A stretch of 64,000 nucleotides of DNA, taken from contig QKWP01000495.1 of the NCBI GenBank assembly GCA_003550325.1, positions 229,088-293,087 of the forward strand. The letters run 5' to 3'. Below are positions 23,480 to 35,000 of this stretch, one piece after another (within the stretch, counting starts at the first letter, position 1; each line of letters begins with the position of its first letter). Both the position numbers and the translations under genes were made by a program. Below the pieces are notes generated by a model. The model did no database searches, was not told where the DNA came from, and saw only the letters and a program-made list of their open reading frames with translations. This DNA is from Gigaspora rosea. Its lineage: Eukaryota; Glomeromycota; Glomeromycetes; Diversisporales; Gigasporaceae.

Positions 23480-23897
23480 ATAAGTAGTTTACCTGTTGCA
23501 AAGTAGTAATGAAAAGTGTAAGATATTTCAACATTGATTCAGTTATTATAGGTGCACGCAAAGATGAAAAGACACCAATTTATATAAAATCATTGCCTAA
23601 TAGACAAATTAAGATGTAACTTTTAGGTTATTAAGTAATTGAATCTACTAAAAAGGTTTTGAATTCCGGAGTAGACATCCGAACTGTCATGTGCTCATTC
23701 GGATCGCAACCTTGTACACATTTTTGGTATGCTCTCCTCGCTATAATGTAGTGGTCGGGCTGGAAAAGTTTATCTATTATATCAGTTATAATGAAATATC
23801 GGCTATAACGTTACGTAATATAATAATAAAAATTTTAAATTGTTCTTATAAAATTTTAAGATTTCTCTGCTATAACGAGAGATCCGCTATAAAAAAA

Positions 23898-24281
23898 CTA
23901 GTTTTATAAACGATACTTTTAAAAAAATTTTTTTATGTTACGCCTGATCGTGCAATCTGATTGGCTTTCTATATTACCCGTGAACGTACGTACGTACGAA
24001 CGTCATACGCGTAGTGTTCAAATACTGAAATGTAAATATTTTTAGCAAAATTTTATAGTTATTTGGCAAACTTATATAATCATAACATAGCACTGTTAAA
24101 AAGCACAAATCATAAATTAATGCAATTAATAATACAAATAATACAACTTTTAAGTGAAATTATTTTCGATGGACCAGAGTAAAAATACTTTTTAGAATAA
24201 TAGTATTTAAAATTGTATTGGTCAGAATAAAGCATATAAAATTATATAGATTAATAAAAGTATTTAAAGTGATTTTATTAT

Positions 24282-24323
<42 letters not shown>

Positions 24324-24560
24324 GAAAAAATAAAAAAATAGTAATCCAAACTTATTTTGGGAGTATTAATAAAAAAATGCCAGAAATAAAATTTTACCAT
24401 ATAAATATACATAATCTTAGTCTAACCCTTATAGAAAGTGGTTCTAATCCTAAGTTAATAAAATATAAATTCTATGAATTCCTTCTGTTTTAAACATTAG
24501 GAAATACCTACACCAAATCACAACAAATAACAAAACATGTCACCTTTTGAGTACCTATAT
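23898..24560. repeat. Dispersed 660-bp repeat, copy 2
   Basis: Second copy of the 14099-14762 repeat. It contains a homopolymer of about 38 A near 24285-24322 where copy 1 has seven to eight. Its end shows the uninterrupted gtacctat site. It begins exactly where unit A stops matching units B and D. Confidence 0.75.
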
Positions 24561-25629
24561 TTTTATTAAAAATATGTATTCAAAAAGCTTGTAATTTAAC
24601 AAAATGTATATTTTTATTCTCCCCATATATAATTTTCTTACATCTAAATACAAAAAAAAAACGATAACTCATCAGATGAAATGATTGTCAAAAATCAGAA
24701 GAAATATTATGGCTTGGTCATTGTTAAGAATATGAGATTGGGATTGTAATGGATGAGAAAAGGCATATATTCATTATCAAGAAAATTGAAAAAATGAATG
24801 ATCCAAAAGGAATGATCCAGTTGGATATTATTATTATTATTTAGGAATCGGCAGGAATTTTTAAAACTGCCATTTGTTGCAGATACAGAACTGATATAAA
24901 AAAGTGTGATAATAAATTCTGCTATTAGATTGATAAATGAACTATTTTTGATTTGACATTCTAAAATAATCCTTTAGGGAGCAAGTATTTTGATCAAAAA
25001 TTAACTATGAAAAGCTATTCGTGTTCACGATTATTTACTATTTAATTTCATTTATTCGCATTAATTTAATCGGTAAGCATAAGAACGTTTATTGGTCTAA
25101 GTTTAAAAATAAGCTATTCAAGTTCATGAATATTAAGAACGAATTAATATTTGATAGCAAATAAATCTTCATTATTATGCTTACTACGTTTTCTTATGTC
25201 ACAATTTTGGCTAGTCAATGGAGTTGAGGAGCCAAAAGATTGCGTGAAGTCAGAGTGAATACTAAAAAAAACCACAGTGAGGAAAAATCGTAATGAAAAG
25301 ATTTAATCGAGTTTCATTGTTGCCCAACAAATAAGCTTAATCATTTGCTAATTACGATTATCTGTATATTAATTTAATTTAGAAATATTTCGTTTGCATT
25401 AACAAGCCAGGCTAATGTTACTTTATTCCCCAATTTTATATAATTTTTAATACGATAGTAATGGAAGTCTTTATAAGTTTTTAAGAAAAGTTTTCAAGAT
25501 CTTATCTGACTAAATTAAAGTTACTTAAAATATATTTCAAATGATTTATATTTTATTTATTATGCAGGATATGCTCATTAGACTTTCACAGTAGTAACAC
25601 TGTAATATTTTGCAAGATAAAGGAATGAA
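24561..25629. other. Intergenic between unit A and the kinase remnant
   Basis: No clear gene. Because a kinase remnant follows on the plus strand, part of this stretch may be its eroded 5' portion, but I could not identify conserved kinase motifs in it. Confidence 0.35.
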
Positions 25630-25990
25630 TAAAAAACATGCAATCTTATATCTCAGATCTGGGATTGTCAAAAAAGGAGTATGAAAATAATTCAGAAGGA
25701 AATTATTCCTTATGTCGCTTCAGATGTTTTATTGGGTCAAAACTTTACACAAGCTGCAAATATTTATGTCAACTGAACAAAGATTTTTTTTTTTTAATGG
25801 TTATCGATTTAATACTGAACTTGTGATAAAGACTTACATTGGATTGCGACCAGATTCACACTTAGAATTCCAGATTGTTATATTGGACTGGACTAACTTA
25901 GCAGTGCATAAACTCTGATCCACAAAGACGACTAATACTTATAAAATTCTGGAAAAAATTGATAAACGGAATTAGAGTCATGAATGGTTC
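25630..25990 (+). pseudogene. Decayed protein kinase C-lobe fragment
   Basis: Kinase subdomain motifs survive in changing frames on the plus strand: SYISDLGLSKKEYENNSEG (DLG region, 25640-25700), then one frame over IIPYVASDVLLGQNFTQAAN (APE region, now ASD), then VIKTYIGLRPDSH near 25825-25865, PDCYIGL-like codons, and NSDPQRR near 25912-25935. These match the Rhizophagus kinase order exactly. Frame changes at about 25705 and 25770 and the loss of the APE glutamate context show it is dead. It is on the opposite strand to the five-copy array and diverged from it, so it is a different paralogue. Confidence 0.7.
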
Positions 25991-27939
25991 ATTTTATGAT
26001 TATGGTGGAAAATATTGTGGCCCATATAAAATTAAAAAAAAAACAATTCTTAAATGTCAAACATTGCAATCACGCCAAAATATATAAATTCTATCAGCTA
26101 TGTACTAGCAAATTATTAAGCCCACGAAAAATATCAAAGGGTTTATTTTAAAAATTGCATATTAATATATATATAGAACCTTGGTATTCATATCTCCCAC
26201 TTCTGTTATTAATACCTCCTTTATATAAAAAGGGTCTCTATTAAGTTCCCGACAGACATTTCCCGAAAATAAAATCCAGACAAAAATTGACCGGAACTAA
26301 CCCTAACCCTAGCCTAATGCGGGCTAACTTGTCGTGATTTTGACATTGTCGGGAAAATAATAGGATCCGATATAAAAGTATATACTCTATATGTAATTGT
26401 GTTATATAAATTCAATACATGTCTTTTAGTTATAGATTATTTTATATAATAATTTCGCATTTTATAATTATCATGTGAATCGGCTGAACTAGTTTATTTT
26501 GCACAGGAATACAAATAGCAAAAGTGGGAGGTAATTATATATTTATTTGTTATATTAACAATTTTGCAAAGTATACCCATCGATCCTGTCAAAGTTTCTG
26601 TTGGTGAGTACTATGTTAAGCATATTTATAATTGAACAAACTTATTGCTTTATTTTATATCGATATTGTTTATAATATTTAGATTATTAATTGCTTGAAA
26701 AATGAAAAAAATTATAAATATTATTATTAATCATTATAGTTTGTTTAATTTTTTTTAACTTTTTTCTAGGTTAACACTATTGCTATCGAAATAGTTATAA
26801 TTTTATTGCTTGTCTAAATTCTGAAATTACTACGAAAGTATGTAATAAAGTATTTATTTTATGAAACTAGAAAAATGGATCGTTGTTTCAGTGCTTCACG
26901 TAATATTTCTGCAATTGACATTATCGGATAAGCTGAACAGATATATCATATATAAAATGGTCATTTTTCGGAATCACGCATCTCATACGTGTGAAAAAAA
27001 AGAACGAGGGCGAAAAGAAAAAACCCATTAAAATAACAAAAGAATGATCTTTATAATATTTCTTTAATATATTGCCTATATAATAAATAAGGCCAACACG
27101 TATTAGATTCAAATTTTGGATCCTTATAATTCCTACAAAACATGAAACAGAATCATGCGTATGAATGTGTACTAATGCAAATTAACGCACGCGTGAAATC
27201 GCATAACTCTAGAAATTGCTCTAGTATCAAGGCTGGCAGAACATTTTCGGCATTCATTCACATGGCCTATCTAATTTCAATAAACTAACAAGATCCTATA
27301 TATATTAATTCTTTTAGTTATGATTTTTGCAAGATAAATTTGCTATTCTGTAAATATGTCATGTAAAATTAATTAATTGGTTTCATAACCCGGCTGGGTC
27401 AAATTTTAGAAACTTATAAAAAAAATTTTTTATAAGCTTTACTACAGCTGTTCTGGGACATCTCGCAAAAAATGGTCCGAACGAATATTTACCGGCTCGT
27501 TAAGATTTTGATTCGGCAATGATAAACTTGTGATTGAGGTGTGAATACTGAATTTTTAAAACAAAGCGATAGTATTCTTACAATTTTAGCAAATTTAAGT
27601 TTTCGTTTGAACGCATGTCCAGTATGTTTGGTGTGCTTAGTCTGTACGGAAATTTATCCCGAAGATTGTTCTTGCCTACCAATAGATCTTAACAAAAAAA
27701 CATATAAGAGGTGTCGAATATAAGATAAGCTTTCATACATTACATGAGCAGGCACTAATAAAAAAAAAGTTCGAGATGAACAAGAATTTGTTGACTGGAT
27801 TAAAAAAAAATATAATATAAGTTACAATTCCAAACAACCAAGATTTTATTAATCTTTGTCAAAACTGCATCGAGAATTATAATAAACGAAATCAAGTAAA
27901 AAATTTATATATTATATTATTTTATTTCAAAATTTTAAA
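25991..27939. other. Intergenic between units A and B
   Basis: A probable foldback element at about 26230-26372 has ends ctattaagttcccgaca and tgtcgggaaaataatag in inverted order. Its interior carries aaccctaaccctag. An open frame at 27541-27723 has a cysteine-rich stretch (CPVCLVCLVCTE...CSC) that I cannot assign, followed by EQEFVDWIKKKYN-like codons near 27780. It may be a gene remnant. Nothing else was recognised. Confidence 0.35.
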
Positions 27940-28433
27940 ATAGGTTCATGTTATGTAAGCCAAGTAATTAAATTTGTATGGCCTAATTTAGATATAAATT
28001 TTAATAGATATATATATTCTATCATTGCATTATCCCATAAAAGATCACATTTAAATTTTATGATACGCATTGCCATTAATATTTAAGGGACTTAAAAATT
28101 AACTTAAAATGAGAAGTTTTTGATTTCAAATTTTTGCCGATCGTTATCTACTATATGCAGTGTATTATATTCGAAATTCCACCCAAACATGAATCGCCAA
28201 ATCTAATCATTTAAAAAAAATTGGAAACTTTTGGTTAACATTAAAGAATTTGGAAAAGTTTAGCTATCATAAAAAAATTTGGAAAATTGGTTAAACATTA
28301 AAAAATTTGGAAAATTTTTGTGCGTCCTGTATTAAGTATATAGAAATAACAAGAATATTTGTATTCTATATCAACGTACTTTGTTCATGAAAATTCTTCA
28401 TGATATAAAATTTCTCAGAGTAACGCAATTACC

Positions 28434-28787
28434 TTAATTAGCCTCTTTATCTCCGTATACACTAAGATCGTACATTTTCGAATCTATTATATGAACAAAA
28501 GAATTTTTTAAAATGAATGAATAAATGAATAACCATAAGTTTTCGTATAGTGGGTAAGGAATATTGGTACAAATGTAGATTAGTAAATATCTGTCAGATG
28601 TTTTTTGGGCGTAATAGAAGCCAAAATACATCTGAAAGATACTTGATTCGATTACTGATACTCGTTCATACTGTGTTTTGTCCTCATACGATAAAGTTGT
28701 CATCCAGCAGTTGTTACTATCATAACAATAACGTGACGTTAAAACATCATAAACTTTTCCTTTAGATGATATTATTTGATTATGCAA
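28434..28787 (-). other. Possible 3' exon of TPR-kinase copy B
   Basis: An open frame containing SRYCYDSNNCWMTTLSYE and later FQMYFGFYYAQKTSDRY. Copy C keeps a homologous frame at 41914-42135 (SHYLIRPNNTYCSNNCRIIT, FFRMYFGCYCGSKHQTDM). Conservation of frame suggests coding. The end of kinase exon 2 looks like a splice donor (AGAGGTAATT in B, C and D; GCGGTAAGTT in E), so this could be the true last exon. The acceptor is not clear. In E it is broken by two foldback elements. Confidence 0.35.
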
Positions 28788-28890
28788 AACTCTTTACGTT
28801 AGTCATTAATAATTTAGCAACACAAAATTATGATCAAAAATTATATGATAGCAACAACCTGGCCGTACGACAATTATATCTCTCAAATTT

Positions 28891-31800
28891 CTAAAAATTA
28901 CCTCTGAATTTAACTGATTCATATGCTAGCTTAATCTCTTTGGTGTTTATTAATCTGCTAGTATACATAGAGTTTCGGTAATTCGGTAAAGTAATTTGTG
29001 TTGTTTTGATCTCTTCATTAGCAGAAATAAAACCTTTTCTGATATCAGTTCTTGATACTAAGGGATTTACCACAATTGTGAACCATTCTGAAAGTATTGA
29101 GTTAATATCTTTAGCACTAGGTCGGTTAGATGGGTTAGAATCCATGCATTTCTTAGCTAATTCAATATAACATTCAGGTGTTCTTTCAGAAAATTCGGGT
29201 CTTAATCCGTTACAAATATTCAACGCAAGTCCAGAGTCGAACGGAGAATCATAAAAAGGCCTTTTTCCGGTTGACAATTCTGTCATCATGATGCCTAGAC
29301 TATATATATCAGATGCTTGTGTATATTCTCCGCCTAATAAAATTTCTGGTGCAATATATGGCATGACACCATAAACTTCACCTTTTGAAGCTGATTCTTT
29401 TAGATTCTTGGATAATCCTAGATCGGCAACAAAAGACTTTGTCATAGTTTTGTATTGATTTAACAAAATATTCCCGCTATGAAAATCACAATGAACATAT
29501 CCTGATTCATGAATCCTAGCCAGATCATTTGATATATCCATAAGATACATCAATTTGCTTTCCCAATCGAGTTTTTTAAAATTTGATATTAAAAAATCGT
29601 ACATATTTCCACTATCAGCATATTGAAATACCATAAGATATGTCTGATATTCTGTATTTTGAGTTATTCCATATATTTCAAGACCAAGACCATTCAATCT
29701 ACACTGAACATGATTTTCGAACTTATTAAATTAAGAATATAATTATAATTGTCAGAATGATTATGTACATGTTAAATATATTCTTTATGTGCTTTATAAA
29801 AAGTTGTGATTAGTGATGTGCAAAATTCTTATTTTTTCAAATTCATGCGCATAGGAATATTTCATTATTTTACAATTTTGGCCCACCTTATGGTAACATG
29901 ATTTTTTTGAATTCATGCGCATCACTAGTTTTGGCTTTAAGATTTCAAATACAAGACAAATGTAATGATTAAAATTATGATTGTTATAATATTTATTATA
30001 AATCTCAGAGATTTCTCATTATTTTAATCACAAATATTATGAAATCACATCTTTTTGCAAAGCAGCCTAATAAAAATTTAAACTTACTTCTTCTAAATTT
30101 TTAAGAGTTTTAAGTGCAACTTTGCATGATTGTTCACGTGCTCGTAAATTATTTTTGATTATTGGCTTACCATCTAACCAGATTGCAGAATATATTGTAC
30201 CAAATCCACCTTTACCAATTGTTTGAAAATCAACTAATCTATCAAATGGAACCCATTCAATCAATTTCTCATATTTTGTACTTTTAACCAGAAATTTTTT
30301 TACGCATTCATCGATTTCTTTATTTCCACTGGACCACCATTGAATTATTGTCTTCGGATTACATAATTGACACCAGTTTTCAGAAATATTATACTGTATA
30401 CAACTTGCACATACTTCTAAAGATTTTACTAAATCTTTACGTGATTCTTCATATCTAGTCAACATATAATAAGTTGCACCACGGTTTATTAATGCCTCTG
30501 CATTATTTGGTTCAAAATTTAATGATTTATTTAAATCCGCAAGTGATTCTTCATATCTATTCATCATGCGATAAATTTCTCCACGACTTCTTAATGCATT
30601 TGCATTAATTGGTTGATTTTCTAATGATTTATTCAAATCTGCAAATGATTCTTCATATCTATTCATTATGCGATAAGTTTCTCCACGAAATCCCAATAAA
30701 ACTGGATTATTTGGTTTAATCTCTAATGATTTATTTAAATCTTCAAGTGCTTTTTCAAGACTTCTTAATGCATCTGCATTATTTGGTTCAATTTTTAATA
30801 ATTTATTTAAATCTGCAAGTGATTCTTTATATCTATTCATTATGCGATAAGTTTCTCCACGAATTCTTAATGCAACTGTATTATTTGGTTCAATTTTTAA
30901 TGATTCATTTAAAGCATCCATTATTTCGTCACGACTTCTTAATGCATTTGTATTATTTGGCACAATTTCTAATGATTTATTTAAGTCTGCAAGTGATTCT
31001 TCATATTTATTCATTAAATAATAAATTTTTCCACGAATTCTTAATGCATCTGGATTATTTGGTTTAATTTCTAATGATTTATTTAAGTCTGCAAGTGAGT
31101 CTTCATATCTATTCATCATGTGATAAGTTTTTCCACGATTTATTAATGCTTCTGCATTATTTGGTTCAATTTCTAATGATTTGTTTAAATCTGCAAGTGA
31201 TTCTTTATATCTCTTCATCATGCAATAAGTTTCACCACGATTTTTTAATGCATCTGCATTATTTGGTGCAATTTCTAATAATTGATTTAAATCTTCAATT
31301 ATTTTTGCACAACTTCTTAATGCAACTGCATTATTTGGTTCAATTTCTAATGATTTATTTAAATCTGCAAGTGATTCTTCATATCTATTAATAATGCGAT
31401 AAGTTTCCCCACGACTTCTTAATGCATCTGCATTATTTGGTTCAATTTCTAATGATTTATTTAAATCTGCAAGTGATTCTTCATATCTATTAATAATGCG
31501 ATAAGTTTCCCCACGACTTCTTAATGCATCTGCATTATTTGGTTCAATATCTAATGATTTATTTAAATCTGCAAGCGATTCTTCATATCTCTCCATCATG
31601 CAATAAGTTTTACCACGATTTCTTAATGCAAATGCATTATTTGGTTCAATTTTTAATGATTTATTTAAATCTGTTAGTGATTGTTTATATCTACCCATTT
31701 TATGATAAGTTGCACCGCGGTATCTTAATGCATTTACATTGTTTGGTTTAATTTTTAATGATTTATTTAAATTTTTAAGTGACTCTGCAAGTCTATTCAT

Positions 31801-32004
31801 CATACGATAAGTTTCTCCACGTTCACTTAATGCCTCTGCATTATTTGGTTCAATTTCTAATGATTTATTTAAATCTGCTAGTGATTCTTCATATCTACTC
31901 ATCATGCGATAAGTTATTCCACGACTTCTTAATGCAAATGCATCATTTGGTTCAATTTCTACCGCTTTATTTAAATCTGCTAACGATTCTTCGAATATGT
32001 CCAT
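28891..32004 (-). CDS. TPR-repeat protein kinase, copy B (most intact)
   Basis: Exon 1 is 32004-30088 (639 residues) and exon 2 is 29721-28891. The intron runs from GTAAGT (30087) to TTTAATAAG (29722), phase 0, giving 915 residues if translation ends at 28891. Residues 1-530 are about 13 TPR-like 34-mers plus three shortened ones. Cys532, 535, 545 and 548 form a C-x2-C-x9-C-x2-C zinc-ribbon-like module. The kinase domain follows: GKGGFG 597-602, VALK with Lys632, HCD with Asp718 (Cys in place of the HRD arginine), Asn723, DLG 739-741 and APE 763-765. All catalytic residues are present, so it is probably an active Ser/Thr- or Tyr-like kinase of the expanded glomeromycete family. The ancestral ATG 25 codons upstream has become ATA (32077-32079), so the start must be the internal ATG. 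Cytosolic location is inferred from the lack of a signal peptide or membrane segment. Confidence 0.85.
29811..29927. mobile_element. hAT-like MITE in the kinase intron (copy B)
   Basis: The ends are TAGTGATGTGCAAAATTC and GAATTCATGCGCATCACTA in inverted order. The left flank gttgtgat is an 8-bp target, but the right flank has drifted to gttttggc. The same insertion is in copies C (43198-43313) and E (56622-56747), where the right flank is still gttgtgat, so it predates the duplications. Confidence 0.75.
31330..31545 (-). repeat. Recent 102-bp tandem duplication of one TPR in copy B
   Basis: Two consecutive TPR-encoding 102-bp units (RYEESLADLNKSLEIEPN...RGETYRIIN) are nearly or fully identical at DNA level, including the variant ttaataatgcgataagtttcc. 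Neighbouring repeats differ at many positions. This shows recent repeat gain in the open gene. Confidence 0.7.
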
Positions 32005-32079
32005 ATGATAAGTTTCTTCACGATTTTTTAATACATATTCATCGAGTTCAATTTCTGATAACTCATTATTTCTGTATAT

Positions 32080-35000
32080 CTATAAATGCAATTATTTGGA
32101 TTAATTAATTATTAGTACTATATAAATCAGAAAAAGATTTTCATAAGTCAACGTTAACTACGTTCACTTCATTTGTCAGATGTTTATCAAAAATACCGAC
32201 ATCATAATCTTGACCAAAAAACATGACATTTTATAATTTCACAGCCAAAATCCTGATAATTTTTTTTTTTTTAGTTTCCAAGTACAGAAGTATTTCATCG
32301 AGAAACATTTTAAAAATCCTATAGATTCGTAATCTCGACAAACTATAATTTATCTAGATGAGAGAAGACAATTTCAGGCAGACCTAATAATTATGATCAA
32401 ATTATTGGGATTATGAACTTCGGGACCAATTGGTTGTCGGAATTTGATATTTGAAATTTGTCGTCGGATGATTGAATAAACCACGATATTTTATTCATAT
32501 GAGTGACGGTACAAAAAAACTGTAAATTGGTTTATGATTACATATGCAATCGGAATACTGCACGTATATAGCTAGTTGTTCTAGTCGTTTAAACAACATA
32601 GTAGAATCGGAAAATTTAGGTAGGAATAGCTCATAATATAATGTAAAGATTATAAGCTATATTATGGAATTAGATCAGATTTTCCTGAGTCGAGTTGCTA
32701 GGTCGAGTTCGATATGATGAAATTCATTAATCAATTTACAGGTTTTCTCATTCCGTCATCTTTTAAAGCTGATATCATACCTGATATTTTTTCACCCGTT
32801 TCATTGATACAAAATGCAATTTAACGAGGAGGAGACTAGTCACTCTAAGGTTCATTGTACGTATTAAATATACGTACAATTTTCCTATTTCGATCTTGCT
32901 ACATTGCATTGTGTCACTCAACGCATCTACTTATTTGCGCGGGTGATACAAATTCTTGAGGAAATAGCCAATCGGAGTGTGCATATTTTGACCATTTCGG
33001 ATCAGCCCGACATAGAATCCGAACACGTACGAAAAGAGAAAAAAGCGAAATACGCAAAAACTAGTGTTTAAATCGATCTTGGCGCACTAATTAAAAATGT
33101 TCGGAATAAAACTTTACATATAACGAATGTTAATCTGTTCCTATAGCCTCTAACATTAAGTTCTAACCCTAAATTTTTTATCCCACGCACTTAGTTTATT
33201 TACAAAATCTTTTTTTTTTTTTGGTTTGTATCATAAGTAAAAGGCACTAGCTCATTAATGTAATTGGCTTGATCAAAATGTGATTATTAACCAATCAAAT
33301 CAATGAATTTATAAATCAAGCGAAAACTTATAATGAAGTCTTCGCTTCTAAGTAAATTCTTGGAGTACTAAATATTTTTTTTTGCATTTTGAATATCGAT
33401 GTTCCTTCAAAGCTAGAAGTGACTTTTACATGATTTTTTGTTAGTTAAATGATATGTTCTCAAAAAATACTGGTAGACCGAAAATCGTTCCAACAGGGGA
33501 CGTCAAAAATTTTTAAAAATTCGAAATTTTTGGTGATTTTTGAAATATATTATTCAGATAAAAGTTAATTTTTTTTGCAGATTTTTTAAAATTGAATGCA
33601 AAACAATATTACGTTGCATCTTTTTTCATTTCTGATTGGTAGTAATGTGTCACTTGTGATGAACAAAAATTTTTTCACAAAAAAAATAACTTGTTAACTT
33701 TTTTTATCTTATTGCTTTTTAGATGAATACTTTTTTCATAATATAACTTATATTGTTATTACATAAAAAATAAAAACGTAAACTTCCGGAATCAGGTTCA
33801 ACTTTTTTTTTTTTTACTAAATGAAACGTCACAAAGTTATACTTTAATCCCAGGCACAATTTCAACGCAATTTGAATTTTAATATAACTAATAAATGAAA
33901 AATAATCGATGAATTATAAAATATTTTGAAAAACAATTTGAAATTTATGTCAGAATAATCAAAATTTATCGAAATATTTGCAAAAATAATCGAAGTATTT
34001 TAAGATTTTCGGGGTAATATTTTACTGTCCCAGCGTTCCAAGTTCCCGGTGACATCTGGCTTTACAGTCATTCGATCATGTTATCAATTCACACTTCTAA
34101 ATCAGTAATTTTTCATAAGTCAACGCTATCTACGTTCACATCATTATCAAAAATACCGATACCATAATCTTGACCGAAAAAAATGACATTTTATAATTTC
34201 ACAGCAAGAATTCTGACAGTGTTTTTCTAACTTGCAAGGACAGGAATATTTCATCGAGGAATATTTTAAATTCTATAAGTTCGTAATCTCGATAAACTAT
34301 AATTTAGCTGGATGAGAGAAGACATATTCAGACAGATCTGATAATTATGACAAACTATCAGGATTATGAACTTCGGGACCAAGTGGTTGTCGGAATTTGA
34401 CATTTGAATTTTGTCGTCGGATGATTGAATACACGATGATATTTATTATTAATATTAGGACGGTACAAACAAACTGTAAATCGATTTATACATATGCAAT
34501 CGAAATACTGTACCTATATGGCGCTAGTTGTTCTAATTGTTTATACAACACGATATGATCGGAAACTTTAGTGGGAATAGCTCGTAATATAATATAACGA
34601 TTGTAATGGAATTAGATTCTCCTGGGTCGGTTTGCTTGGTAATTAATAAATTTACAGATTTTCTTATTCCGTCATCATTTAATCATACCTGGTATTGTTT
34701 CATCCGCTTCACTAATGCAAAATGCAGGAGAAGGCTAGTCACCTTAAAGTTCATTGTATTACAGCAAATATACGACGTACAATTTTCTAGTGTCACTCAA
34801 CCCCAATCAAGTCAATGAATTTATAAGTCAAGTGAAAACTTATAACGAAATCTTCACTTCTAGGTGAACTCTTGGTGTTATTAATTATTATTTTTTTTAT
34901 TCTTTTTGCATAGTGAATATAGATGTTCCTTCAAGGTTAGGAATGACTTTTACGTACGTACATTCTCAAGTTAGACCCGAAAATCGTTCCGTCAAAAATT

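Larger units (their letters stand above)
15465..23897 (-). repeat. Segmental duplication unit A (TPR-kinase array)
   Basis: First of five copies of a unit, read leftwards: shared 3' flank (caagtaattaaatttgtatg near 15485), TPR-kinase gene, then shared 5' flank. Landmarks recurring in unit order are the gattttcgt...cgttcacttcatttgtcag block after the start codon, the ttttgtagctttatcattac block (21828), the tcagctcttctataacgaac block (22112) and the gaattccggagtagacatcc block (23660). Unit A lacks about 400 bp present at the far end of B and D. It carries two private MITEs. Confidence 0.85.

Noticed and set aside
30726-32108. Long plus-strand leucine- and tyrosine-rich frames opposite the TPR arrays (also at 18264-19697, 43796-43987, 49400-50372, 57547-58218)
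   Set aside because: They are the reverse complement of the 102-bp repeats. Their regularity and lack of stops follow from the TPR codons, and they change frame with every indel of the minus-strand genes.
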